A stretch of 64,000 nt of DNA from Gordonia crocea. Lineage in GTDB: Bacteria; Actinomycetota; Actinomycetes; Mycobacteriales; Mycobacteriaceae. The DNA lies in contig NZ_BJOU01000001.1 in NCBI RefSeq assembly GCF_009932435.1, positions 186,001 to 250,000 of the forward strand, read 5' to 3'. Positions within the stretch are counted from its first letter, which is position 1. Each line of letters opens with the position of its first letter. The notes under the pieces were generated by a model. It was given only the letters and a program-made list of their open reading frames with translations. It had not been told where the DNA came from and made no database searches. Below, in pieces: positions 51,833 to 62,406 of this stretch. Made by a program: the position numbers and the translations under genes.

Positions 51833-53277
51833 TCCGCCTGGTTGCGCTTCGCCCACCACCGGCGCAGTTCGGCCTCGGCCTCGTCGCGGTCGAGCGGTCC
51901 GCGGTCCAGGCGCACCTCTTTGAGGTGCTTCCAGGCCTGGCCGACCAACGGCCCGGGCGGGATGTCGAGCAGTTCCATGATCGCGTTGCCGTCCAGATCG
52001 GGGCGGACGCGTTGGAGGTCCTCGGCCGCAGCGATCTCGGTGATCCGCCGCTCGAGGTCGTCGTAGTTCTCCTGCAGTCGGCGCGCGCGCCGCTTGTTGC
52101 GCGTGGTGCAGTCCGCGCGCACCAGCTTGTGCAGCCGGTCCAACAACGGACCGGCGTCGGTGACGTAGCGGCGCACCGCCGAATCGGTCCATTTGCCGTC
52201 GCCGTAGCCGTGGAATCGCAGGTGCAAGAACACCAACTGCGAAATATCGTCGACCATCGCCTTCGGATACTTCAGCGCGCGCAGGCGCTTGCGCGCCATC
52301 TTCGCGCCGACCACCTCGTGGTGGTGGAAGCTCACGCCGCCGCCGGCTTCGTGGCGCCGGGTGTCCGGCTTACCGATGTCGTGCAGCAGCGCCGCCCAGC
52401 GGAGCACCGGATCGGGATCACCGGTCTCCAGGTCGATCGCCTGTTGGAGCACGGTCAACGAGTGCGCGTACACATCCTTGTGCTGGTGGTGCTCGTCGAT
52501 GGTCAGCTTCATCCCGGGAACTTCCGGGATGATGCGGTCGGCCAACCCGGTCTCGACCAACAGGTCGACGGCCTCGAGCGCATGCTCGCCGCAGATCATC
52601 TTGTCCAGTTCGACGCGGACCCGCTCGGCGGTGATCCGGTTGATCTCGTCGGCCATCTCGGTGATCGCCTCGAACGTGCGCGGCGCCAGCGAGAACCCGA
52701 GCTGCCCGACGAACCGGACCGCCCGCAGCATCCGCAACGGATCGTCGCCGAAGGACTGCTCCGGCGCAGCCGGGGTGTCGATCACACCGGCCAGCAGGTC
52801 CGACATCCCGTCGAGCGGATCGTGGAAGTCCGCCGCACCGGCGCCGGTGATGGCCACCGCCATCGCGTTGATGGTGAAGTCGCGCCGCACCAGATCGCCG
52901 TCGAGGCTGTCGCCGAAGGTGACCTCCGGGTTGCGGCTCACCTGGTCGTAGGAGTCGCTGCGATAGGTGGTGATCTCGACGAGGTGCGAACCCTTGCGCG
53001 CGCTCACCGTCCCGTAGGCGATCCCGGTGTCCCACACGGTGTCGGCCCACTCCTCCAGGATGGCCGCGATGGCCTCGGGTCGGGCGTCGGTGGTGAAGTC
53101 GAGATCGTTGCCGAGCCGGCCGAGGACCGCATCGCGGACCGACCCGCCGACGAGGAACAACTCGTGGCCCGCGTCGGCGAAACGCTGTCCCAGCGGATTC
53201 AGCACATCGCCGAGGTCGCGCAGCGCCACCGCTGCCGCGGCCAGCAGGCGCGCGCGCCGCAAATCGGACTCAGTCAC
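51829..53277 (-). CDS. pcnA: CCA tRNA nucleotidyltransferase / poly(A) polymerase family
   Basis: 482 residues. The polymerase-beta-type core has LFLVGGSVRDAVLGR, then DLDFTTDARPE with the two catalytic Asp, and RRDFTINAMA. An HD domain follows (HHHEVVGAKMARKRLR region). It adds or repairs the CCA end of tRNA. The 480-residue length matches mycobacterial PcnA (Rv3907c), which also precedes the Nudix gene. GTG 53277 is the chosen start; GTG 53307 is an in-frame alternative. Confidence 0.94.
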   Translation of the reverse strand: MTESDLRRARLLAAAAVALRDLGDVLNPLGQRFADAGHELFLVGGSVRDAVLGRLGNDLDFTTDARPEAIAAILEEWADTVWDTGIAYGTVSARKGSHLVEITTYRSDSYDQVSRNPEVTFGDSLDGDLVRRDFTINAMAVAITGAGAADFHDPLDGMSDLLAGVIDTPAAPEQSFGDDPLRMLRAVRFVGQLGFSLAPRTFEAITEMADEINRITAERVRVELDKMICGEHALEAVDLLVETGLADRIIPEVPGMKLTIDEHHQHKDVYAHSLTVLQQAIDLETGDPDPVLRWAALLHDIGKPDTRRHEAGGGVSFHHHEVVGAKMARKRLRALKYPKAMVDDISQLVFLHLRFHGYGDGKWTDSAVRRYVTDAGPLLDRLHKLVRADCTTRNKRRARRLQENYDDLERRITEIAAAEDLQRVRPDLDGNAIMELLDIPPGPLVGQAWKHLKEVRLDRGPLDRDEAEAELRRWWAKRNQAD

Positions 53278-53367
53278 GGGGTCACAGCCTATCTTCTGCC
53301 CTGACACGCCTCACACATCCCCGGCGTCCACGGGAAACTTAAGGTTACAGGCGGCTAGCATCGAAGC

Positions 53368-54372
53368 GTGTCCTCCGCCCAGCCCTCACCCACGCCCCGC
53401 GACGACGCGGGTACCGGGGGAGGGGTGTCTCCTCATCGGCCTCGTCGCCGACGGGGCCGCCGACGACGCGGCCGAGGCGGCGGTGGCGAGACCGACACAA
53501 CCCCCTCGATGGGGGCCGAACCCACCTCGGCGGCGGCCTCCGCGAACAAACCGACGGGCACTCGCACCGGTTCTGACCAGGCGAAACCCGGACCCAAGCC
53601 CGGACCGCGCCTCGTCTCGGCACCCGAATCCAGCGAACCGCAGCCCCCGAAACCCTCCGATCTCGCCAGCACCCGCGGCTCCCACGCGTCGGCCACGGCC
53701 CAACCGGACGCCGGCCAGCGCAAGGAACGCGGGAAGGCCCGCAACCGCGGGCCCCGCCTGCGCACGGTCCGCGAGACCTCGGCCGGCGGTCTCGTCGTCA
53801 GTGACCTCTCCCGCCCCTACGACGAGCTGTCGGCCGCACTGATCGGCCGCGTCGACCGCCGGGGCCGGATGATGTGGTCGCTGCCGAAGGGTCACATCGA
53901 AACCGGGGAGACCGCCGAGCAGACCGCGATCCGCGAAGTCGCCGAGGAAACCGGCATCCACGGGTCGGTCGTCGCTCCGCTGGGCAAGATCGACTACTGG
54001 TTCGTCAGCGAGGGCCGCCGCATCCACAAGACGGTCCACCACTACCTCCTGCGCAGCACCGGCGGCGAGCTGTCCGACGCCGACTACGAGGTGGCCGAGG
54101 TGGCCTGGGTGCCGCTGGTCGAATTGCCCAAGCGGCTCACGTACTCTGACGAGCGACGATTGGCCCGGATGGCCGAGGGGGTCATCGCCGAGTTGACCGC
54201 TGATCCGGGCCGCCTCGCGCAAAGCGAAGCCGACAGCATCCGGACCGAGCCCAACGAGTATGAGAAAGCCGCAGCCGCACGCAACCAGCGCCGCAAGGAC
54301 CCGCCGCCTCCGCCGCCGTCCGCGCGCAGGCGTCGCCGACGCGGCCGTCGGCCGGCGCCGCCCCGTGACTAG
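53368..54372 (+). CDS. Nudix hydrolase with basic N-terminal extension (MutT4-like)
   Basis: 334 residues. The Nudix box runs from G175 to I197 (starts GHIETGE, ends EETGI) with all catalytic Glu residues. Residues 1-130 are a Pro/Arg/Ser-rich disordered tail and 310-334 an Arg-rich end, as in mycobacterial MutT4 (Rv3908). It is thought to clean oxidised or alarmone nucleotides. GTG 53368 has TAGCAT six bases upstream, a leaderless-type -10 element. It overlaps the next gene by 8 bp. Confidence 0.88.
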   Translation: MSSAQPSPTPRDDAGTGGGVSPHRPRRRRGRRRRGRGGGGETDTTPSMGAEPTSAAASANKPTGTRTGSDQAKPGPKPGPRLVSAPESSEPQPPKPSDLASTRGSHASATAQPDAGQRKERGKARNRGPRLRTVRETSAGGLVVSDLSRPYDELSAALIGRVDRRGRMMWSLPKGHIETGETAEQTAIREVAEETGIHGSVVAPLGKIDYWFVSEGRRIHKTVHHYLLRSTGGELSDADYEVAEVAWVPLVELPKRLTYSDERRLARMAEGVIAELTADPGRLAQSEADSIRTEPNEYEKAAAARNQRRKDPPPPPPSARRRRRRGRRPAPPRD

Positions 54373-56896
54373 CGCATCCCGTCACCGGCCCGGACCACTG
54401 GGCCGCCTCGCGGCGCTGGTGGCCACCCTGGGCCTGGTCGCCGTCCCGTGCCTGTGCACCGCCGCTTCGGCCGCCGACCCACGCACCCCCGCGCCGTCCC
54501 CGGCCCCGGAACCCGCCCGCCTGGCGGCCATCGACGTCAACGGCGTCCGGCCAACGGTGGTCACCACATCGACCGGACCGACGGTGGTGGTCGAAGGGGT
54601 CATCCGCAACACCGGCGACCGGGTCCTGCACTCCCTCGCGGTGCGACTCCAACGCGGTCAACCGGCCCGACAGGCGGCACACCTGCGCACCGAACTCGCC
54701 GACGACGTCGCCACTTTCGAGATCAACGGCGAATTCCAGACCATCGCCGAACAGCTCCGGCCGGGCCAAACCACCGGGTTCTCGATCACCATGCCGTTGA
54801 GCGGACCAGCCGGGCTGCAGATCTCCGATCCCGGGGTCTACCCGATCCTGGTCAACCTGAACGCCACCCCCGACTACGGCGATCGGGCCAGGGTCGCCGA
54901 CTCCCGCACCCTCCTCCCGGTGCTGTCCCTCCCGCCCAACCGGGATCGGGCCCGCGAGTACCGGGCCAACCCCACCGCGGCCGCGAAGACCGGGTTGGGT
55001 CCGGATGGCTCGGTCGCCGCCGCCACCGCGCAGCCGGCCCCGTTCACCATGCTGTGGCCGATCGCCGCGCCCGCGCAGACCGTCCCCGGACGGGTCGGCG
55101 CCGGCGCCACCGACCACATCGTGCTGGTCAACGAAGCCCTGGCCCATTCGCTGGCCCCGGGCGGGCGCCTGCACAACCTGCTGGTCGGGCTGCGGCCGGT
55201 GATGACCGCCGGCGCCGACGACCCGCGCGTCGCGGTGCGCGACAGTCTCTGCCTCGCGATCGACCCCGATCTGTTGGTCACCGTCAGCGCGATGACCCGC
55301 GGTTACGCCGTCCCGCGCGACCCGGCCGACCCGACCGGCGCGACGACGCCCGGCCGGGGTCAGGCCGACGCCAAGGCCTGGTTGGCCGAGCTGACCAAGC
55401 TCGCCGCCGGGCGCTGCACCGTCGCACTGCCGTATGCGGGCGCCGATCTCGACGCGCTGCACCGGGTGGGGAACACCGCGCTGACCCGGCTGGCACTGGC
55501 CGATCCGGCCGACCTCGTCGACAAGATCCTCGACGTGAAGACCGTGCGCGGGATGGCGCTGCCCGGCAACGGCCGCATCAACACCGCGAGCACCGCCGAA
55601 CTCGCCAAGGCCCAGATCCCGACCGCGCTGGTCGCCTCGTCCACCGTCACCCCCCGGGGCAAGAATGCCGCCGACGGGCAGTACGTCGCCGACCGGTTGC
55701 GCGTCGCCACCTTCGACCGCGCCATCACTGCCGCACTCGGTGCCGCCGGATCCCAACCGCACACCGCCGCCTCGACCCCGGCGGACCAGCGGGTCGACCT
55801 GTCCGGGGAGTCCGCGGTGAGTCGGCGCCAAGCCGCCCTGGCCGCGCTGGCCTTCCCCTCGATCGTCGTCCCCGATCCGCGGTTCCCCGTCCGACCCGGC
55901 GATCCGCTCCCGGTGACCGGTCGCAGCTCGGTGATCTCCCCGCCCGCCTATTGGTCGGTCACCCCGCAAGACGCCACCGATCTGGCCACGACCGCCGGAC
56001 TGCTGCTGCGGTCCGGGGCGGCGAAGCCCGCGGCGCTGCCCGCGGTGATCACGGCCACGTCGAAGTCTGATCGCCGGGCCGCACTCGCCGACCCGGCCAC
56101 CGACGGCTGGTGGCTGCCCTCGGAGAAGGCCGCCACGTCGATGGACGCCTCGGCCAACCTCACCTGGCAACTGCAGGCGGCCCTCGTCCGCAGCCCCGGC
56201 GGTTCGGGGGGCGAATCCCACGGCACCACGCCGCAGCAGTACATGGCTCCGCTGCGCTACGACCTGCTGCGCGCCATCCCCGGTCCCGACGGCACCGCCG
56301 CGACGCGCACCGAACTGCGGTCGGCACGCGGTCAACGGGTCTCGGCGGTGTCCGAGACGCTGGAGCGGATGAAGAACTCAGTGCGGGTCCTAGATCCGGG
56401 CGGGCGCTACACCCAAGTCTCCGAGCGCAGTCCGCTGCTCCTGGTGACCCGCAACGAGCTCGCCCTGCCGATCCGGGTACGCATCGAAACCGCCGCCCCG
56501 CTCGACTTCACCATCGGCGACGTCGGGGTCATCGAGATCCCCGCGCGCGGTACCCGCCAGGTGCAGTTCCCGGCGAATTCGGCCAACTCCGAGTCCACCT
56601 CGGTCACCTTCACACTGGTGTCCGCCTCCGGGGTGCTCCTCGGCGGCGACCCGATCAAACTGTCGGTGAATTCGAACGCCTACGGCAAGCCGCTCTTCGT
56701 CGTCACGCTGATCGCCGCCGCCGTCTTGGTCCTCCTCGTCGCGCGCCGGCTGTGGCGGCGGTTCCGCGGCACCCCCGACCCGGCCGACGCCGACCGCCCC
56801 GAGGTGAGCGTCCAGGACCGCTTCCTCGCCGGGCGCGACTATTCCTGGCGTCAGGTCGAATCGGCCCAGCACCCGCCCGGGGCGCCCGATGACTGA
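54365..56896 (+). CDS. Rv3909-like exported protein of the murJ-sigM cluster
   Basis: 843 residues. The signal peptide is [20 protein letters not shown] (about 13-35). A large extracytoplasmic part of beta-rich and helical domains follows ([20 protein letters not shown] at about 60). A membrane helix near 780-800 ([20 protein letters not shown]) leaves a short cytoplasmic tail, so it is a type I membrane protein. The homologue Rv3909 (802 aa) has unknown function but is always next to murJ. GTG 54365 overlaps the Nudix gene; its stop overlaps the murJ start. Confidence 0.85.
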   Translation: MTSASRHRPGPLGRLAALVATLGLVAVPCLCTAASAADPRTPAPSPAPEPARLAAIDVNGVRPTVVTTSTGPTVVVEGVIRNTGDRVLHSLAVRLQRGQPARQAAHLRTELADDVATFEINGEFQTIAEQLRPGQTTGFSITMPLSGPAGLQISDPGVYPILVNLNATPDYGDRARVADSRTLLPVLSLPPNRDRAREYRANPTAAAKTGLGPDGSVAAATAQPAPFTMLWPIAAPAQTVPGRVGAGATDHIVLVNEALAHSLAPGGRLHNLLVGLRPVMTAGADDPRVAVRDSLCLAIDPDLLVTVSAMTRGYAVPRDPADPTGATTPGRGQADAKAWLAELTKLAAGRCTVALPYAGADLDALHRVGNTALTRLALADPADLVDKILDVKTVRGMALPGNGRINTASTAELAKAQIPTALVASSTVTPRGKNAADGQYVADRLRVATFDRAITAALGAAGSQPHTAASTPADQRVDLSGESAVSRRQAALAALAFPSIVVPDPRFPVRPGDPLPVTGRSSVISPPAYWSVTPQDATDLATTAGLLLRSGAAKPAALPAVITATSKSDRRAALADPATDGWWLPSEKAATSMDASANLTWQLQAALVRSPGGSGGESHGTTPQQYMAPLRYDLLRAIPGPDGTAATRTELRSARGQRVSAVSETLERMKNSVRVLDPGGRYTQVSERSPLLLVTRNELALPIRVRIETAAPLDFTIGDVGVIEIPARGTRQVQFPANSANSESTSVTFTLVSASGVLLGGDPIKLSVNSNAYGKPLFVVTLIAAAVLVLLVARRLWRRFRGTPDPADADRPEVSVQDRFLAGRDYSWRQVESAQHPPGAPDD

Positions 56897-59800
56897 TCGC
56901 CGCGACGCAAGCGCCGACGGCGAGGTCGAGTCGACCCCGCCGCCCGGCGGGTTCCGTCCGCTGTCGGGCCCGCTGGCGGAACCGGGCCAGTCCCCGGTCC
57001 CGCCCCCGCGCCAATCCCCGGGCCCAACCCCCCGGGCCCAACCCCACCCCATCCCGCCGCGTCGCCCGGCTCCCCGCCGGCCGCCGGAGCAGGCTCCCCC
57101 CGACAAGTCGGGTGAGACCTCCGACGCCTCGGTGGTCCGCACCGGCGGATCCATCGCGCTGGCGACGCTGATCAGCCGCATCACCGGTTTCGTCCGCACG
57201 GTGATGCTCGTCGGCATCCTCGGCGCCGCGTTCTCCTCGGCCTTCCAGGTCGCCTACGTGCTGCCGAACATGATCGCCGAGGTCGTCCTCGGCGCCGTCC
57301 TCACCGCCATCGTGATTCCCGTCCTGGTGCGCGCCGAGGCCGAGGACGACGACGGCGGCGTCGGGTTCATCAACCGCATCTACACCCTGACTCTCACCGT
57401 GCTCGGCACCGCGACCCTGCTGGCGCTGATCGCGGCACCGGTGTTGACCTGGTTGAACGTCGGCTCCGACAGCCAGGTCAGCCGCCCGCTGACCACCGCA
57501 TTCGCCTATCTGCTGCTGCCGGAGATCCTCTTCTACGGTGTGTCCGCGCTGTTCATGGCGATTCTCAACGTGAAGAACGTGTTCAAGCCCGGCGCCTGGG
57601 CACCGGTGCTGAACAACGTCGTGCAGATCGCCACGCTGGTGCTGTACTCCGTGATGCCCGGTGAGTTGACCCTCAACCCGGTGCGGATGACCAACCCGCA
57701 GCTGCTGGTCCTGGGCATCGGCACGACGCTGGGCGTCGTGGTGCAGGCCGCCATCCTGGTCCCGTTCCTCAAGCGGGCCGGGGTCCAGCTGCGAATCCAG
57801 TGGGGCCTCGACGCCCGGCTGCGCCGGTTCGGGAACATGGCCGCGGCCATCGTCCTCTACGTCTTGGTCCTGCAGATCGGCCTCATCGTCACCAACCGGA
57901 TCGCTGCGGCCCACGCCGAATCCGGGATCATCGCCTACGCCACACATTGGCAATTGCTCCAGCTGCCCTACGGGGTCCTGGGCGTCACCATCCTCACCGC
58001 GTTGATGCCGCGGCTGTCGCGCAACGCCGCGGCCAACGACAACCGCGCCGTCGTCGCCGACCTGTCCCTGGCCACGCGGCTGACGATGGTGGCCCTCGTG
58101 CCGGTCGTCGTCTACATGAGTTTCTTCGGTCCGCAGATCGGTCTGACCCTGTTCGACTTCGGGCGGTTCGACGCCAGTCAGGCCAGCCAACTCGGATCGG
58201 TGCTGGCGTGGGGTGCGTTCACCCTCATCCCGTACGCGATGACCCTGGTCCAGCTGCGGGTGTTCTATGCGCGCCAGGACGCCTGGACCCCGACGGCCAT
58301 GGTCGTCGGAATCACCGGCGTCAAGGTCGCCTCCTCCTACCTGGGGCCGGTGTTGTTCGACGACCCGGACATGATCATCCGGTGGCTGGCCCTGTCGAAC
58401 GGATTGGGCTACCTCGTCGGCGCCGTCGTCGGACATTTCCTGCTCCGCTCCCAGCTGGGTGGCGAGCGGATGCCGGCGGTCGCCCGGACCACGATGATCA
58501 CCATTGCCGCATCGCTGGGCGCCATCGCGACCGTCTGGGGTGTGGCCCGCCTGACGGGAGCCGACGTGCTGGGGGAGAAGTTCGGTGCCGCCGGGTGGCT
58601 GGTGTACCTGGCGATCACCGCGGTGGCCGGGCTCGGTCTGGCCTACGCGATCATGGCCGCGGCGCGGGTCCCCGACGTCGTCGCCATCACCGCGATGGTC
58701 CGCCGCGCCCTCGGCCGATTCATCCCCGCGCTGGCGCCGCCGGCCGCTACGCCCAACGAGGATGAAACCGCTCTCACGGTGCAGTTCCCGCGAATTGGCT
58801 CGGAGGAATCGCTACCCTACTCTGGTCAAGTCGAGGTCGTGCGACGGTTTGACCGGGGAACCGCGACCTGGCAGTCCTACACCGTTCACAGTGGTGGGGC
58901 CGCCGGAGCCGGTAGCCTTCCGTATCAGCCGCGCGGCGCCGATGGAATCGTCCGCCCTGACATGCGCTACCGCAGGAGAGGAATGCCGCTCATGAGCGAC
59001 GGCGACGCCGACAGCGCCCTGCCAGAGGCCCCCTCGGCCCCGACCGACGACAATCCGACCGACACCAGCCAGACCGACGGCAGCGAGGGTACCGCCGTCG
59101 CCACTCCGGGCCCGCCGCCCCGGTTGCGCGGACCACGGCTGGTGCCGGGAGCGGCCGTCGCCGGTGGCCGGTACCGGTTGATCGCGCACTGCGGCGGTGC
59201 CCGGGGGCTGCAGTTCTGGCACGCGCGAGACATCAACCTCGACCGTGACGTGGCCTTGACCTTTGTCGACGCCGAGCAACTCGCCGAACCGCCGAAGGCC
59301 GGGGAGACGCCGAGCGCCCAGGGGGAGGGCCCGCAGGCCGTGCTGTCCCGGACGCTGCGCATCGGCAATTTGAACTCCGCCGGCGCGGCCCGGGTTCTCG
59401 ATGTGATCCGCGGGTCGTCGGGCGGGATCGTCGTGTCCGAGTGGGTGCCCGGTTCGTCCCTCGCCGAGGTCGCCGGGACCAATCCCTCCCCGATCGGCGC
59501 TGCGCGCGCGGTACGGGCGTTGGCCGCCGCCGCCGAGGCGGCACACCGGGCCGGCGGCGCCCTGTCCATCGACAGCCCGTCGCGCATCCGGATCTCCACC
59601 GACGGGGATGCCGTACTGGCCTTCCCCGGCACGCACCTGGGCGACGACAAGACCTCCGACGTCCGCGGACTCGGCGCGGTCCTCTACGCGCTGCTCCTCG
59701 ACCGCTGGCCACTCACCGCCGACGGATCGACGACGACGACGGTCAAGCAGTCCACCGACCGGATCGACGGGATGCATCCGGCGCTCGCCGACGACGACGG

Positions 59801-60698
59801 CGACACCCCGATCGAACCGCGCCGCGTCCGGTCGACGATCCCCTTCGAGATCTCCGCTGTGGCAGCCCGCGCGCTCGCCGGCAACCAGGGGATCCGCACC
59901 GCCGCCACCGTCCAGCACGTCCTCGACCAGGCCACCGTGGTGGACCTGCCCACCGACATGATGGCGCCGGTCGACAGCGACGGAAAGCCGATCGCTCCCC
60001 CCGACGATGCTTCGGGTACCGCCGCTGCCGGAGCGCCGGGCATCCGGTCGACCCCGGTGGCGATACCCGCGGCCCAGCCGGCCGCCGGCCGTAACAAGCC
60101 GCTGTGGATCGGCCTCGGCATTGCCGCGCTGCTCTTGGTGATCGCCTTGGTCATCGCACTGGCCAAGGTGTTCGGCGGCGGCAACGACTCGTTGTCCAAC
60201 ATCGACGCGATCCTTACCACCGGCACGAGCGAACAGGCGCAGGCCCCGGGCGCGGTGATCCCCCTGCAGAATGTGTCGGTCGTGGACTTCTCCGACCAAC
60301 CGGCCGACCCGTCGACGAATATCGCGAACATCATCAGTGGCGCGTCGCCCTCCTGGCACACCGACAGCTATCGCTTCTCCGCTGATTTTGGTGGCCTCAA
60401 GCCCGGTATCGGCCTGCTGTTCAACCTCGGTGGGAGCCGGTCCGTCCGCACCGTCATCATCGCGACCCCCAACCCCGGGTTCACCGTCGAATTGCGCACC
60501 GCGGGGGCCACCGTGACCGACCTGTCGGCCACGAAGAAGGTGGGCGGGGGGACTGTCGACTCGCCGCAGACCACCTTGACCATCGATGCGCCGCAGCCGT
60601 CGCCGTTTCTGTTGATCTGGATCACCGAGCTGGCACCGTCGACCCAGAACTCGGGCCAGTACGAGGCCACCGTGCAGAAGGTCACGATGAAGAGCTGA
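56889..60698 (+). CDS. murJ: MurJ-pseudokinase fusion (lipid II flippase, MviN family)
   Basis: 1,269 residues, like mycobacterial Rv3910. Residues about 85-620 form a MurJ domain of about 14 helices that flips lipid II. A cytoplasmic linker leads to a kinase-like domain (about 755-1020). Its Gly-loop and catalytic Lys are degenerate (CGGARGLQFW; ALTFV in place of VAIK), and no HRD or DFG motif is seen, so it is a pseudokinase. A membrane helix (LWIGLGIAALLLVIALVIAL, about 1075-1095) and a beta-rich external domain follow. In mycobacteria phosphorylation of the pseudokinase recruits FhaA and stops wall synthesis. The ATG overlaps the Rv3909-like gene by 8 bp. Confidence 0.93.
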   Translation: MTDRRDASADGEVESTPPPGGFRPLSGPLAEPGQSPVPPPRQSPGPTPRAQPHPIPPRRPAPRRPPEQAPPDKSGETSDASVVRTGGSIALATLISRITGFVRTVMLVGILGAAFSSAFQVAYVLPNMIAEVVLGAVLTAIVIPVLVRAEAEDDDGGVGFINRIYTLTLTVLGTATLLALIAAPVLTWLNVGSDSQVSRPLTTAFAYLLLPEILFYGVSALFMAILNVKNVFKPGAWAPVLNNVVQIATLVLYSVMPGELTLNPVRMTNPQLLVLGIGTTLGVVVQAAILVPFLKRAGVQLRIQWGLDARLRRFGNMAAAIVLYVLVLQIGLIVTNRIAAAHAESGIIAYATHWQLLQLPYGVLGVTILTALMPRLSRNAAANDNRAVVADLSLATRLTMVALVPVVVYMSFFGPQIGLTLFDFGRFDASQASQLGSVLAWGAFTLIPYAMTLVQLRVFYARQDAWTPTAMVVGITGVKVASSYLGPVLFDDPDMIIRWLALSNGLGYLVGAVVGHFLLRSQLGGERMPAVARTTMITIAASLGAIATVWGVARLTGADVLGEKFGAAGWLVYLAITAVAGLGLAYAIMAAARVPDVVAITAMVRRALGRFIPALAPPAATPNEDETALTVQFPRIGSEESLPYSGQVEVVRRFDRGTATWQSYTVHSGGAAGAGSLPYQPRGADGIVRPDMRYRRRGMPLMSDGDADSALPEAPSAPTDDNPTDTSQTDGSEGTAVATPGPPPRLRGPRLVPGAAVAGGRYRLIAHCGGARGLQFWHARDINLDRDVALTFVDAEQLAEPPKAGETPSAQGEGPQAVLSRTLRIGNLNSAGAARVLDVIRGSSGGIVVSEWVPGSSLAEVAGTNPSPIGAARAVRALAAAAEAAHRAGGALSIDSPSRIRISTDGDAVLAFPGTHLGDDKTSDVRGLGAVLYALLLDRWPLTADGSTTTTVKQSTDRIDGMHPALADDDGDTPIEPRRVRSTIPFEISAVAARALAGNQGIRTAATVQHVLDQATVVDLPTDMMAPVDSDGKPIAPPDDASGTAAAGAPGIRSTPVAIPAAQPAAGRNKPLWIGLGIAALLLVIALVIALAKVFGGGNDSLSNIDAILTTGTSEQAQAPGAVIPLQNVSVVDFSDQPADPSTNIANIISGASPSWHTDSYRFSADFGGLKPGIGLLFNLGGSRSVRTVIIATPNPGFTVELRTAGATVTDLSATKKVGGGTVDSPQTTLTIDAPQPSPFLLIWITELAPSTQNSGQYEATVQKVTMKS

Positions 60699-60785
60699 CC
60701 GCAATCAGCGCCTGTGCACAGCGCTTTGTCGGTCGGTGGTATGTGAGATTCGTTGTGGCACAACGGAATTCCCGGTCAGATCGGG

Positions 60786-60814
60786 TTGACTCACATTTCG
60801 TTGGGCTTTAGCAG
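60786..60814 (+). promoter_or_regulatory. Candidate housekeeping promoter upstream of sigM
   Basis: TTGACT (60786-60791), 17 bases, then TAGCAG (60809-60814), a SigA-like pair; TATTAA follows immediately. A second -10-like TATTGT (60891-60896) lies 7 bp before the sigM ATG and would give a leaderless mRNA. No GGAAC-N16-CGTC site was found in this 205-bp gap, so strong auto-activation is not indicated. Confidence 0.4.
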
Positions 60815-60903
60815 TATTAACCCGTTGTTCGAGTTATCCGCAGGATTGCGCAAACGCCGCCGAATCGATCCCGACAAGGCGGGCACTGCCTATTGTCGTG
60901 CCT

Positions 60904-61464
60904 ATGAACTGGGGGGATCCGGAGCAGTTCAGCGATGCTGACCTGCTGCAAGCACACATCGACGGCGACGACTTCGCCTTCACCCTGCTGGTCCGCCGCC
61001 ATCATGACCGGATGGCGGCGGTGGCCTACCGCACCATGAACGACCCGCAAGAAGTCCCCGACGCGCTCCAGGAGGCGTGGACCAAGGCCCACGAGATGGC
61101 GGCCCAGTTCCGCGCCGATTCCCAGGTGTCGAGTTGGCTGCACCGGATCGTGGTGAACGCCTGCCTCGACCGGATGCGGCGGTCGCGCGTCCGGGCGGCC
61201 AAACTCGTCGCCGAGATCGACACCCAACTGCCCGACGAGGCCGAGCAGGCCCGCGACATCGATCTGACCCTGTCGATCAACGGTGCACTCCGCCTGCTTC
61301 CCGAGGACCAGCGCCGGGCCATCCTGCTCGTCGACGTGGAGGGCTACTCGATCGCCGAAGCCGCCGAGCTTCTCGCCGTTCCGACCGGTACGGTGAAGAG
61401 CCGCTGTGCGCGGGGCCGACTGCGCCTCTCGGTGATCCTGCGGGCATTGCGGGCACCCGCCTGA
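60904..61464 (+). CDS. sigM: ECF RNA polymerase sigma factor SigM
   Basis: 186 residues. Region 2 is at about 12-80 (ADLLQAHIDGDDFAFTLLVR, then EAWTKAH and WLHRIVVNACLDRMRR) and region 4 at about 125-175 (LPEDQRRAILLVDVEGYSIA, GTVKSRCARGRLRL). Context is decisive: Nudix, Rv3909-like, murJ and sigM are followed by an anti-sigma gene and trxB-trxA, the mycobacterial sigM locus. SigM of M. tuberculosis is active late in growth and drives ESX-type genes from GGAAC-N16-18-CGTC promoters, three of which occur here. ATG 60904 is preferred to GTG 60898. Confidence 0.92.
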   Translation: MNWGDPEQFSDADLLQAHIDGDDFAFTLLVRRHHDRMAAVAYRTMNDPQEVPDALQEAWTKAHEMAAQFRADSQVSSWLHRIVVNACLDRMRRSRVRAAKLVAEIDTQLPDEAEQARDIDLTLSINGALRLLPEDQRRAILLVDVEGYSIAEAAELLAVPTGTVKSRCARGRLRLSVILRALRAPA

Positions 61465-61633
61465 GCGCGTCTTTCCCCGACGAATCCGCGCGGCCGCGAA
61501 CGCCGGAACGCCATTTTCCGCCGGCGCCCGGCCGTCACCAGGCGGTCGCCGATGATCGCTTGCCGCAAAGGGAACCACGCGGCGTCGCGGCGCGTCGTAA
61601 AGTACGAACTGTCCCCACCTCGAAAGCAGACCG

Positions 61634-62317
61634 ATGTCTCACGTGAGCGAAATGTCCCGGGTCTTTCCGGAGCCGCCTTTCGCACCCGAGTTGATTGCCG
61701 ACCTCCACGCCGGCGCCCTCGAGGACGACCTTGCCACCCATATTCGGTCGCGGTTGGACGCCGATCCCGACGCCAGGGATCTCCTGGAGTCACTCGACGC
61801 GACGGTCGACGCCCTGGGCGGGTTGCCCGCACCCGCGGTCACCGTTCCCGAGGAGGTGCGCGCCGCGTCGGAACGCACGCTCGCCCGTCTCGCGCAACAG
61901 CGCTCGGCGCCCGCCGCGCCGCGCCCGCGCCACGGGGCGCTGCTGCTCGGAGCGGCCGCGGGTGTGTGCGTCGTGGCCGCCGGGGTCGCCGTCGCCGCGT
62001 TGATGAGCCCGGGGAATCCCGCGTCGCCCGATTCCGCGGACGAGGTCGCCGCCGCCGAGACCGCATCCCTGTTGGCCGCCGTCCGGGCGCCCCAATCGGT
62101 GGCGCTCGACGCGAACCGGTTGGCCCGGTGCCTGACCGCCAATCGGTTGGGCGACGTCGGCGTCGTCGGCGCCGGCTATCTCACCTACCGGGGCCGCCCC
62201 GCCCAGGTGATCCTGACGCCGACCGGTCAGGCGGGCCGCTTCAACGCCCTGGTCACCACCAGGGACTGTGATGCCGGTAAACCGGGCACCCTGGCCCGCG
62301 CCGTGGTCACCGAGTAG
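61634..62317 (+). CDS. Membrane anti-sigma factor for SigM (Rv3912-like)
   Basis: 227 residues. The N-terminal cytosolic domain is short and helical ([20 protein letters not shown]), followed by a membrane helix at about 95-120 ([20 protein letters not shown]) and an external domain with two Cys ([15 protein letters not shown]). This is the anti-sigma layout, though the zinc-binding HxxxCxxC motif is absent, as in the mycobacterial protein by position. It would hold SigM inactive. The 169 bp before it contain no element I can name. Confidence 0.82.
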   Translation: MSHVSEMSRVFPEPPFAPELIADLHAGALEDDLATHIRSRLDADPDARDLLESLDATVDALGGLPAPAVTVPEEVRAASERTLARLAQQRSAPAAPRPRHGALLLGAAAGVCVVAAGVAVAALMSPGNPASPDSADEVAAAETASLLAAVRAPQSVALDANRLARCLTANRLGDVGVVGAGYLTYRGRPAQVILTPTGQAGRFNALVTTRDCDAGKPGTLARAVVTE

Positions 62318-62335
62318 CCACCCGCGCCCCCGACC

Positions 62336-62362
62336 GGGAACATCGGGACCTACGCTGGTGTT
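62336..62362 (+). promoter_or_regulatory. SigR/SigH-type promoter for trxB-trxA
   Basis: GGGAAC (62336-62341) followed by 18 bases and GTT (62360-62362), the thiol-stress ECF promoter form (GGAAT-N18-19-GTT) known for trxB in actinobacteria. It begins 19 bp after the anti-sigma stop and gives a leader of about 35 bases. Confidence 0.6.
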
Positions 62363-62406
62363 ACTGCCTGAGAGCACCGACGACCGACCCCGGAAGAGGA
62401 TCCCCT

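Noticed and set aside
60699..60903. A SigM auto-regulated promoter before sigM
   Set aside because: No GGAAC-N16-18-CGTC is present in the gap. The GGAATTCCC stretch near 60770 lacks a -10 partner at the right distance.
61500..61540. GGAAC followed by CGTC upstream of the anti-sigma gene
   Set aside because: The spacing is about 23 bases, outside the range of ECF promoters.
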